From an uncultured Chlorobiota bacterium (GTDB lineage: Bacteria; Bacteroidota; Kapaibacteriia; OLB7): a stretch of 6,409 nt of DNA. The position numbers were made by a program, and so were the translations under genes. The stretch lies in contig CAMLOB010000249.1 of NCBI GenBank assembly GCA_946481475.1, forward strand, positions 1 through 6,409, in the 5' to 3' direction. Under the pieces are notes generated by a model. It searched no databases, had not been told where the DNA came from, and worked only from the letters and a program-made list of their open reading frames with translations. This document shows positions 1 through 5,940 of the stretch, piece by piece. Within the stretch, counting starts at the first letter, position 1; every line of letters starts with the position of its first letter.

Positions 1-41
1 AATTGGCTTGGTGCCTTTGCTCTTTGCGTGAGGCCGTGGGT

Positions 42-203
42 TATGAGCTATCAGCTATGAGCTATCAGCTATGAGCCGTCAGGCATCAAATATATTACGA
101 CTTCTGACTCTCGACTCCCGACTCTCAACCATTCAACTTTCAACTCTTGACTCCCGACTCTCAGCCATTCAACTCTTCAATCAATCAACAAATCAACTCC
201 CCA
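42..203. repeat. Composite heptanucleotide repeat array 1 (family A then family B)
   Basis: Two blocks of 7-bp tandem repeats. Block A (42-90) has five clean heptads, alternating TATGAGC and TATCAGC, then two degenerate ones; its consensus is NNTSAGC. Block B (about 103-200) has heptads such as CTCGACT and CCCGACT and decays into AACCATTCAAC-type units; its consensus is NNYRACT. The array ends about ten bases before the stop codon of the minus-strand gene at 214, so it lies in that gene's 3' flank. Heptanucleotide short tandemly repeated repetitive (STRR) sequences are well known from cyanobacteria; these look like the same class of element in a different lineage. Function unknown. Positions 1-41 hold nothing recognisable. 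Confidence 0.9.
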
Positions 204-213
204 CTTCATCAAC

Positions 214-1278
214 TCACGGATTCCTCATTCTTGTCCCCCACTGATACCCGATGTTGAACCGGAACCCTGCATAGTACTCCTTCCAGTCTCCGTCGCTTAC
301 CAGTGAGGTTGTGGGGGCCGAGATGAATGCCTCGAATCCGAGGACAATGAACTCGGCGGTAAAATTCCATCCGATTGCTCCTTCAACCGACGTTCGCAGC
401 CGATTGATTCCATCGGTATTGCTCTCCAGCATCAGCGTCACGGTATCCTGTCCGTTGCGGTAGCGAATCTGATCTTTTGCATCGGCGATCTGCGAATACT
501 GGAGCGTCCGGGTCGCCACTCCGTAGTCTCCTCCGATCCCTCCGTAGATGTAGTAGTACGAACCGAGCTGACCGAAATCACTGTCGAAAAAGACGCCGTA
601 GACGGGAATCTGCAGTCCGACCGCACCGGATACGCCGTACTGCTGGTGATGGACGACACCGATCTCCCTGAACGAACGGGGAAGCCCTTCAAGCGAGAGA
701 TAGCTGCGGGAGGTATCTTCCGAGAAGATCACTCCCTGAACCGATCGGTAGGCCCCCTCGGCCCGAAGGACCGCCGGGAAGGGGAGGTGGTAAAGAAACC
801 GGAGTCCGATCTCGAAAAAACCGGAGCGGGGAAAACGCTCGTCAGTCGCCTCATCGGAGTTGGCCTTGCGGATCGTCCGCTCCTCACATCCTCCGAAGAA
901 TCCTCCGGTCAGTCCCTCATCAAGAAAGTAGTCGAAGAAGCCGCAGGCATAAGGATCGTGCCGGTCGAACGGTGCAGTGGTAGGTTTCAACGCCTCGGTT
1001 CGCAGACCGGACGTCCTGTCATGAACATCGGCATAGAGAACGTTGGCCGAGAGAGAAAGAGAACCTCCGCGGGTCGGCGTCGGAAACCATCCGCGGGAGA
1101 GATGATAGATCTGCTCGGTATCGAAATCGAACTCCTCCGGATCGAGACTGTCGAGCGTCCAGTCCTCGTTCCAGTCTTCATCCTCATCCCCCGGCTGTGC
1201 CCGAAGCGTTCCGGCAAGGGAAAGAAGGCAGAGCGCAATAAAAACAATCAATCGCAAGGATGTATTCCTTTTTACCAT
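214..1278 (-). CDS. Predicted outer-membrane beta-barrel protein of unknown function
   Basis: This 354-residue protein is not assigned to a named family. Residues 1-28 form a Sec signal peptide: basic MVKR, a hydrophobic core at about 9-22, and likely signal peptidase I cleavage after LRA. A strongly acidic segment follows (about 31-55, rich in Asp and Glu). From about 72 onward there are many alternating hydrophobic/polar stretches ending in Gly or aromatic residues, for example 72-84, 154-165, 214-229, 240-256, 294-320 and 335-348. This pattern suits an outer-membrane barrel of perhaps 8-12 strands, ending in the aromatic segment FNIGYQWG near the C-terminus. Two cysteines outside the signal peptide (112, 131) could form a disulphide. 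The ATG start is supported by GGAG seven bases upstream (1286-1289). It is the last of three minus-strand envelope genes but is separated from the next by a repeat-filled 279-bp gap. Secretion is well supported; the barrel fold is inferred from strand pattern only. Confidence 0.85.
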   Translation of the reverse strand: MVKRNTSLRLIVFIALCLLSLAGTLRAQPGDEDEDWNEDWTLDSLDPEEFDFDTEQIYHLSRGWFPTPTRGGSLSLSANVLYADVHDRTSGLRTEALKPTTAPFDRHDPYACGFFDYFLDEGLTGGFFGGCEERTIRKANSDEATDERFPRSGFFEIGLRFLYHLPFPAVLRAEGAYRSVQGVIFSEDTSRSYLSLEGLPRSFREIGVVHHQQYGVSGAVGLQIPVYGVFFDSDFGQLGSYYYIYGGIGGDYGVATRTLQYSQIADAKDQIRYRNGQDTVTLMLESNTDGINRLRTSVEGAIGWNFTAEFIVLGFEAFISAPTTSLVSDGDWKEYYAGFRFNIGYQWGTRMRNP

Positions 1279-1316
1279 GCTGTTACTCCGTCCGGTTATT
1301 CTTGTCGGGGGTTGGG

Positions 1317-1557
1317 GATGAGCTGTCAGCTTTGAGCTTTGAGCTATGAGCTGTCAGCTTTGAGCAGTGAGCAGTCAGCGGTCAGTCATGTGATCATACT
1401 GTCTTGACTTTCAACTCATGACTCCCGACTCCCGACTCTTGACTCTTGACTCCCGCCCCTTAACCATTCAACTATTCAACACTCCCAACCAACAACGATC
1501 CGTGAACAATCAGAAGACTCTCGACACTTAACTATTCAACAACTCTCAACCATTCAA
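1317..1557. repeat. Composite heptanucleotide repeat array 2 (family A then family B)
   Basis: Block A (1317-1386) is ten consecutive heptads in perfect register: GATGAGC, TGTCAGC, TTTGAGC twice, TATGAGC, TGTCAGC, TTTGAGC, AGTGAGC, AGTCAGC, GGTCAGT. Block B (1403-1480) starts with CTTGACT, TTCAACT, CATGACT, CCCGACT twice and CTTGACT twice, then decays to ATTCAAC-type units. A second degenerate B-like stretch (about 1514-1557) runs directly into the stop codon of the minus-strand gene at 1558. The 11-mer AACCATTCAAC occurs at 127, 1462 and 1548. The A end lies about 40 bp upstream of the start codon of the minus-strand gene at 1278, so the array fills both a 3' flank and the promoter-side region of the next gene. 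Confidence 0.9.
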
Positions 1558-2325
1558 CTATCGAACCACATGCAACACCTGCGTCGCCTCACCGGAATTG
1601 GTGATGAGTCGGACGATAAACATGCCGCTCGGGATGGTAATATCCGGCGTGAAAGTGTTGATGTAGACCCCCTTGTCGAGCACCCCCAGATCCTGTACGT
1701 TCACTTCCTGTCCGAGAACATCATAGATCTTGAAGATGACTTCCGATTCCTTGTCGATTCTGAATCCCCAGGTCACCTTCACTCCGGTCGTCGTGGGGTT
1801 CGGGCGACCGGGATCGAGGACGGCAAAGCGGACGTAGGGGAGGCGCGGACCGATCGACTCGGTGATAATCGTGCCGATCATATCGGGAAACGTCTCTCCG
1901 GCAAACGTCAGGTTTCTGAAGAGGAGCAACGTGGTCGAATCGGTTCCGGCAAGAGCTTCACCGCTGAGGAGAAAGAGCGTATCCCCTTTCTCCACCCCGT
2001 CGTGCAACAGAAGAGAGAGGGAAAAGGACCAGGTAGAATCGGTTGAGCTGTCGAGCGTCGAATCGATCAGGGAAACTTTCGATCCCGGTCGGAAGACCTG
2101 CGGGTAGAATACCGTCGGCTGGGTCAACTGGAAATCGCCTCCGATATCGATCACCGATCCGGAATCGAGGGATTGATCACCATCATAACGAAAGAGAAGG
2201 GAAACCTCCTTGCCGACCAGACCGCGCGCAGTATCGACGCGAACCTGTCCGTGCGTTTCGGGAACGCACAGTTGCAGAAAAACGACGGCGACCGCCGCCC
2301 ACATCCATCTTCTTGTTCTTGACAT
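1558..2325 (-). CDS. Secreted protein with T9SS-like C-terminal sorting domain
   Basis: A 255-residue protein counted from the ATG at 2325. Residues 1-26 are a signal peptide (MSRTRR, hydrophobic core at about 8-20, cleavage near THG). Residues about 30-148 are beta-rich and start GLVGKEVSLLFRY. They loosely resemble a cohesin-like or other Ig-like sandwich, but this is weak. Residues about 172-255 match the pattern of type A T9SS sorting domains: PGRPNPTT, then VIFKIYDVLGQEV, then a KGVY turn, IPSGMFIVRL, and a final strand ending in basic Arg. In this family the domain routes the protein through the type IX system to the cell surface or medium. The same fold also occurs in FlgD-like domains of phyla without proven T9SS. 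A TTG five codons upstream (2340) is an alternative start; neither start has a clear Shine-Dalgarno. ATG is preferred because it leads straight into a standard signal peptide. The stop abuts a heptad array. Confidence 0.87.
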   Translation of the reverse strand: MSRTRRWMWAAVAVVFLQLCVPETHGQVRVDTARGLVGKEVSLLFRYDGDQSLDSGSVIDIGGDFQLTQPTVFYPQVFRPGSKVSLIDSTLDSSTDSTWSFSLSLLLHDGVEKGDTLFLLSGEALAGTDSTTLLLFRNLTFAGETFPDMIGTIITESIGPRLPYVRFAVLDPGRPNPTTTGVKVTWGFRIDKESEVIFKIYDVLGQEVNVQDLGVLDKGVYINTFTPDITIPSGMFIVRLITNSGEATQVLHVVR

Positions 2326-2418
2326 AAATCGTACGTTCAACTCTATCGCCGACGGAAACTTCCGGCACTACGTTCCGGGAATGAAATCCGGGATGATCTC
2401 ATGGAACGGGTAACAGGA

Positions 2419-2481
2419 GGGGAAAAGATTCAGGGGCAAAGACTCAGGGCAAAGACTCAGGGGCAAAGATTTTTGCCCCCC
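2419..2481. repeat. GGGGCAAAGA-core tandem repeat ending in a perfect hairpin
   Basis: Four related units of 13-14 bp on the plus strand: a degenerate one starting GGGGAAAAGATT (2419), GGGGCAAAGACTCA (2433), GGGCAAAGACTCA (2447) and GGGGCAAAGAT (2460). The last unit pairs with an inverted copy. GGGGCAAA (2460-2467) and TTTGCCCC (2472-2479) form an 8-bp perfect stem with a 4-base loop. The block lies between the stop codon of the VWA-OmpA gene and the start of the T9SS-like gene, so it would be in the 3' region of the VWA-OmpA transcript. No U-tract follows the stem on the minus strand, so it is not a classical intrinsic terminator. The same core recurs at 6356-6409. Confidence 0.8.
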
Positions 2482-2513
2482 ACGGGACGACATCGGAATC
2501 AATCCGACAATTA

Positions 2514-2543
2514 CCCCATCGTACCCCTTGTCCCCCGTACCCC
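2514..2543 (-). promoter_or_regulatory. Putative G-quadruplex motif in the 3' flank of the VWA-OmpA gene
   Basis: Four cytosine tracts on the plus strand (2514-2517, 2524-2527, 2532-2536, 2540-2543) are separated by 6, 4 and 3 bases. Read on the minus strand this is G4-N3-G5-N4-G4-N6-G4, which satisfies the usual intramolecular G-quadruplex rule (four tracts of at least three G, loops of 1-7). It begins 39 bases after the stop codon of the minus-strand gene ending at 2583. If that transcript extends this far, the motif would be in its RNA. The motif is seen directly; folding and any role in termination or mRNA stability are inferred. Confidence 0.5.
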
Positions 2544-2582
2544 TTTCCGCAGCCAAACCTCGTCCACCTTCCGACACCCCGT

Positions 2583-4151
2583 TTACCGCGACAGAATCAC
2601 AAACTCCGTTCGCCGATTCTTTCGTCGGTTCTCCTCCGAATCATTCGGGACCAGCGGCCGGGTCTCGCCGAAACCTTTGACGGCAAGTCGCAGACGGGAG
2701 ACCCCCATATCGATCAACGCTTCGGCAACGGCCTGCGCCCGACGTTCCGACAATTTCAGGTTATACTCCTCGCTCCCCTGATCGTCGGTATGTCCCCGGA
2801 TTTCAAGCTGCATTTCGGGGTAGCGTCTCATGGCGTCGGCAACTTCGCGGATGGCGGGGATCGACTCCGGTCTGATCGTCGCCTCGTTCAGATCGAACTC
2901 TATGTTGAGGAAGACGACGCTTCCGACCGTATCGAACGGCGTGATGACCGACCTGTCGTAGACCCCTTCGCCCCACAACCGACCGATGCCGAACTCCGGC
3001 AACGTCAGCGACAGACGGGCAGTGTGGATACCGGCACATTCCGGCGGACGGTAGGTGATGCGATAGAACCGGTTGAGCCGACGATAAATATCGATGAAGA
3101 CATCGAGGAATTCCTTGCTCCGATAGATTCTGTACATCCTTCCGCCGGTATACTGCGCGAGATTGTTCAGGACCTCCTTGTCGGCCGGACCGTAGGCGAT
3201 GGTATAGAGGGCGACATTGTTTTCCCGCGCTTTCCGATGCACATCCTCGACCTCCGCCTTTGAACTGCCGTCTCCACCGTCGCTGAAGACAATCAACACC
3301 TTGCGCGAGTCCTCGGGACCACGTCCCACCTCCTCGATCCCGGCAATAGTCGCGTCGTAGAGAGCCGTGCCGCCGCCGTAGGTGGTCAGATCCGTGGAAT
3401 CGAATCCGGTAACCCATCGTTGTTTCTCTCCGGTCAGGGGCACCTCGACGAAATTTTTGTCGGTGAACGAGATCACCGACACATTGTCCCGCTTGCTGAT
3501 CCCCCGCAACAACAGGGCAATCGCCTTGCGAAGGCGACGCACGCGAATCTCTCCCATCGACCCCGAATGATCCAGCACAAAGGCAAGGGAGTAGGGCTGG
3601 CGCGTCTCTTCACTCACTTCCTCGACGTTGAAATTCTCGATCACCGAAGCGGTCCCGCCGCACGAATCGATCAACACGCGCCAGTAATCCCGCCAGTCTC
3701 CGGTCCCCTGAAAATGGGGCGGGGCCAGACCGGAGATATAGCTGCCGGCAGTATCAAAAACATAGGCAAGCATTTCCACCTGATCGGGATAGCGACTGTC
3801 ATCGACCGATCGGATGTCCATTCTGATCACCGGCAACACGGTATCGATCCGGCCTGTTCCGGCAACCGCAGCAGGTTCGGCGGGCCAGTCTTCCGGAGGA
3901 ATCCCGAGCCGACGGAGCGAATCGATCTGACGCCAGTAGGCAAGAATGCGGGCTGAAGTTTCGGGGTCTGCCGTATCGTATCGGGCGGCAAATTCATCCA
4001 GTGAGAGATTCGACTTCAGATAGTCGGGCTGATATTCTTCCGGAGGGAGCGTTTCGTCGACCAGATTCTCGATATGGTGAGGACAGCCGGCCACCATGAC
4101 TCCGCAGAGGAGAAGGGCAGAACTGTAGAGAAAACGTCGCAATCGGTTCAT
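2583..4151 (-). CDS. VWA-OmpA fusion lipoprotein, peptidoglycan-anchored
   Basis: A 522-residue lipoprotein. The signal peptide ends in lipobox V20-A-G-C23, so Cys23 should be lipidated. Residues about 24-100 form a low-complexity, Pro/Asp/Glu-rich helical region. About 105-185 resemble the Ig-like domain often found before VWA modules. The VWA domain spans about 186-360 with a complete metal-ion site: D194-x-S196-x-S198, T262 in GGGT, and D291 in FSDGGD. The OmpA C-terminal domain spans about 411-520. It has the FDLNEATIRPES start, GHTDD with D456, and LSERRA with R471. These sit at the 15-residue spacing of the known pair that binds diaminopimelate of peptidoglycan. It probably acts as a periplasmic adhesion or scaffold protein holding a VWA partner near the wall; the partner is unknown. 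The ATG start has AAGGGA nine bases upstream (4161-4166). It diverges from the DUF1003 gene. Confidence 0.95.
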   Translation of the reverse strand: MNRLRRFLYSSALLLCGVMVAGCPHHIENLVDETLPPEEYQPDYLKSNLSLDEFAARYDTADPETSARILAYWRQIDSLRRLGIPPEDWPAEPAAVAGTGRIDTVLPVIRMDIRSVDDSRYPDQVEMLAYVFDTAGSYISGLAPPHFQGTGDWRDYWRVLIDSCGGTASVIENFNVEEVSEETRQPYSLAFVLDHSGSMGEIRVRRLRKAIALLLRGISKRDNVSVISFTDKNFVEVPLTGEKQRWVTGFDSTDLTTYGGGTALYDATIAGIEEVGRGPEDSRKVLIVFSDGGDGSSKAEVEDVHRKARENNVALYTIAYGPADKEVLNNLAQYTGGRMYRIYRSKEFLDVFIDIYRRLNRFYRITYRPPECAGIHTARLSLTLPEFGIGRLWGEGVYDRSVITPFDTVGSVVFLNIEFDLNEATIRPESIPAIREVADAMRRYPEMQLEIRGHTDDQGSEEYNLKLSERRAQAVAEALIDMGVSRLRLAVKGFGETRPLVPNDSEENRRKNRRTEFVILSR

Positions 4152-4206
4152 GGAAAACTGTCCCTTTAATCGATCAGGAATATACGTGAGGTCGATAAAT
4201 TAGCCC

Positions 4207-4229
4207 TGAACAACGGATGTGAACAACGG
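4207..4229. repeat. 10-bp direct repeat in the divergent intergenic region
   Basis: TGAACAACGG occurs at 4207-4216 and again at 4220-4229, a 13-bp period, inside the 183-bp gap between two divergent genes. A short GC-rich hairpin (GGCGG, 3-base loop, CCGCC; 4229-4241) overlaps the second copy. Paired direct repeats between divergent promoters can be regulator sites, but the 13-bp spacing is not a whole helical turn and no partner regulator is in the window. They may be nothing more than a small duplication. Confidence 0.35.
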
Positions 4230-4274
4230 GCGGTCCCCGCCTACGGCAATCCCGACTTCGGGTTACGGGGGCGT

Positions 4275-4302
4275 TCGACACGAAAGTGCAACCCCGTTTA
4301 AT
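4275..4302 (+). promoter_or_regulatory. Candidate sigma-70-type promoter for the DUF1003 gene
   Basis: A -35-like TCGACA (4275-4280, 5 of 6 against TTGACA) is followed after 16 bases by a -10-like TTTAAT (4297-4302, 5 of 6 against TATAAT). This would start transcription near 4309, about 26 bases before the ATG at 4335. It is a match to a consensus only. If the host is a true Bacteroidota member, its primary sigma factor prefers a different -7 sequence (TAnnTTTG) and this hit would mean less. Confidence 0.35.
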
Positions 4303-4334
4303 CGACAACAGCGGACAATCTGCGAAGAAAACCT

Positions 4335-5057
4335 ATGACAACGAAGCAATCGAGCAGCGAGCACCATTCCTTCAGGGATTCCTGTCTTCTCTGCAACCGG
4401 AAGGAGATTCCCCAACGGATGTTTCCGTTGAGTCTTCTTCGTCCGGGCCTGCTCTCCCACATCCGCCGGCATCATCCGGAGCTGACCGAAGAAGGTCGGC
4501 TCTGCCTGGACTGCCTCAACCGGGTCCGCTCCGAGTATGTGCTGAAGCTGATGGAAGAGGAAAGCGGAGCGTTGAGTCGGCTGGAAGAGGAGACCGCAAA
4601 GTCACTCCGGGAGAACGATACGATGGCCCGTGATATCGAGAGGATGTTTCTGAAGCAGGCAACGTTCGGGGAGAAGATTGCCGACCAGGTAGCCTCCTTC
4701 GGCGGGAGCTGGAAGTTCATCAGTCTCTTCGGTACCCTGCTGGTCATCTGGATACTCGTCAACATAGCCCTTCTCGGCCGACCGTTCGATCCCTATCCGT
4801 TCATCCTGCTGAACCTGATTCTCAGTTGCCTTGCCGCCATCCAGGCACCGATCATCATGATGAGCCAGAACCGGCAGGAGGCAAAGGATCGTCTGCGGAG
4901 CGAGAATGATTACCGGGTGAACCTGAAGGCGGAACTGGAGATTCGCCATCTGCACGACAAACTTGATCTGCTGTTGCACAGTCAGTGGGAGAAGCTGATG
5001 GAGATTCAGGCGATCCAGACCGAGATGATGGAGGAACTGGCCAGAAAGCGTCGGTAG
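4335..5057 (+). CDS. DUF1003 family membrane protein with N-terminal Cys4 motif
   Basis: A 240-residue protein of the DUF1003 family (PF06210), an inner-membrane family of unknown function. Residues 17-60 hold two CxxC pairs (C17-x-x-C20 and C57-x-x-C60), a likely zinc-ribbon-like site. About 64-106 is a helix rich in Glu, Arg and Leu. The DUF1003 core runs from about 111 to 210: FGEKIADQVASFGGSWKF, transmembrane helix 1 at about 127-148, the signature RPFDPYPFILLN, transmembrane helix 2 at about 156-176, then APIIMMSQNRQEAKDR and ENDYRVNLKAELEIR. The C-terminal 40 residues look like a coiled coil. Length and layout are normal for family members with the N-terminal Cys extension. Both termini are predicted on the same, probably cytoplasmic, side. 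The ATG has only a weak Shine-Dalgarno-like AAGAAA. A candidate promoter lies at 4275-4302. It converges with the nuclease-like gene, so the two are not co-transcribed. Confidence 0.95.
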   Translation: MTTKQSSSEHHSFRDSCLLCNRKEIPQRMFPLSLLRPGLLSHIRRHHPELTEEGRLCLDCLNRVRSEYVLKLMEEESGALSRLEEETAKSLRENDTMARDIERMFLKQATFGEKIADQVASFGGSWKFISLFGTLLVIWILVNIALLGRPFDPYPFILLNLILSCLAAIQAPIIMMSQNRQEAKDRLRSENDYRVNLKAELEIRHLHDKLDLLLHSQWEKLMEIQAIQTEMMEELARKRR

Positions 5058-5059
5058 CG

Positions 5060-5071
5060 AAGATCGATCTT
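5060..5071. repeat. 12-bp perfect palindrome just after the DUF1003 stop codon
   Basis: AAGATCGATCTT begins two bases after the TAG stop of the plus-strand gene. It has no loop and no U-tract, so it is a poor intrinsic terminator. A protein-binding site or a chance palindrome are alternatives. The rest of the 136-bp convergent gap (5058-5193) shows no clear bidirectional terminator, only loose short repeats of GATCCG/CATCCG type. Confidence 0.3.
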
Positions 5072-5193
5072 GTCCGTGCCGATCCGTCGCATCCGCATCA
5101 TCCTGTACCATTGCATCGAGCTGTCCGGAGAACGGTACACGGATTTGACGGATCATAACAGATGAACGGGGATACATCACCCTGAACGCCCGG

Positions 5194-5940
5194 TCAGTCC
5201 CGCTCCCGCCGCAGCCGTTCGACCACATCCAGAATCTCCCGCAGGCATTCTTCCAGATTCCGCTCGATTTTCTCAGGGGAGAACCGGAGGATCTTCCAGG
5301 CGTACGGCAGCCGGTCCGACGGGGGATCGACGCTACGATCTTCCTCACCACAGAGAAGACCGATTCCTCCCTGTTCGACAAACAGCCCGAGATCGACTTC
5401 CATAACAGCATCCTTCACCTGCATATAGATTTTTCGCTCGACCTCCAGATCCCGGATGCGCAACGCGTCGGCAAGACGCTCTTCGGATTCGGAACCGATA
5501 ATCAGATCTCCCAGATCGGCAGCCCGGAGCAATCGGTCGAAGGTGGTCCGCATGAACGTCACGCGACGGGGACGGCGGCAGGTGATCGGTCTGCCGAGCC
5601 GATGGACTCCGGCAAGGCGAATGCGGTGGTAGAGTTGATCGGCCGCCGGATGATCCGGCTCTTCCGGAAGCAACTCCCCGCGAGACATCGAGTCGATCCC
5701 GGCAACCTCTCCCCAGAACTCGATACTCCCCGGCAACCCCTCGGTGATTCCGCCGGTCTGATAGAGAGCAAGATTTCCAACTTCCCTCAGCACGTTCTTT
5801 CCAAGTGAACGTCCCAGCGCACGATCAGGCAACCGATACCAATGTTCATCCCGAAAACGGAGAAGATCGGCATCGTCGGTAACGACGGCAATGAGTGTAT
5901 CGCGTCCGGAAGGAGCGACCGAAGCGGCAGGTTCTGACAT
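5194..5940 (-). CDS. Nuclease-fold (DUF559-like) protein, probably catalytically degenerate
   Basis: A 248-residue cytoplasmic protein with no signal peptide. Its layout fits a family of uncharacterised proteins whose N-terminal module carries an EHWYR(I/L)P motif (here DEHWYRLP, 31-38). A mid-region follows with ELLPEEPDHP (89-97) and a VTFMRTTF segment (127-134). The C-terminus resembles DUF559/Vsr-type PD-(D/E)XK nucleases. There, D183 in MEVDLGLF fits the first catalytic acid, and AWKILRF (214-220) fits the late strand (G-W-x-(V/L)-LRF). The next strand usually reads like (I/V)E-x-DG, but here it is GGIGLLCGEED (191-201), with Leu in the expected Glu position. Activity may be lost, or E199/E200 may compensate. 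Family assignment is from remembered motif patterns, not a search. The ATG at 5940 gives the family's normal N-terminus; no good Shine-Dalgarno is visible. It is convergent with the DUF1003 gene and its 5' side faces a repeat-rich region. Confidence 0.85.
   Translation of the reverse strand: MSEPAASVAPSGRDTLIAVVTDDADLLRFRDEHWYRLPDRALGRSLGKNVLREVGNLALYQTGGITEGLPGSIEFWGEVAGIDSMSRGELLPEEPDHPAADQLYHRIRLAGVHRLGRPITCRRPRRVTFMRTTFDRLLRAADLGDLIIGSESEERLADALRIRDLEVERKIYMQVKDAVMEVDLGLFVEQGGIGLLCGEEDRSVDPPSDRLPYAWKILRFSPEKIERNLEECLREILDVVERLRRERD

Noticed and set aside
42..203. Possible CRISPR array in the repetitive intergenic regions
   Set aside because: The units are 7 bp tandem repeats with no spacers of 25-40 bp and no cas genes nearby.
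646..1335. 229-codon plus-strand open frame antisense to the outer-membrane protein gene
   Set aside because: The translated product is basic, low in hydrophobic order and shows no domain, while the minus-strand frame has a signal peptide, strand pattern and Shine-Dalgarno. It also runs into the heptad repeats.
2460..2479. Intrinsic transcription terminator for the VWA-OmpA gene
   Set aside because: The 8-bp stem is sound, but no U-rich tract follows it on the minus strand and it is over 100 bases from the stop codon. Kept as a hairpin within a repeat.
4152..4206. Promoter for the VWA-OmpA gene using TATATT near 4180 on the minus strand
   Set aside because: No acceptable -35 hexamer is found at 16-18 bases, and a Bacteroidota-type pair is only partly matched.
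5058..5193. Bidirectional terminator between the convergent genes
   Set aside because: No GC-rich stem with flanking U/A tracts was found; only a loop-less 12-bp palindrome.
4602..5411. 269-codon minus-strand open frame spanning the DUF1003 gene, the convergent gap and part of the nuclease-like gene
   Set aside because: It lies antisense to a clear DUF1003 gene and in the wrong frame of the nuclease-like gene, with no recognisable motif. It reflects a stop-poor antisense frame.
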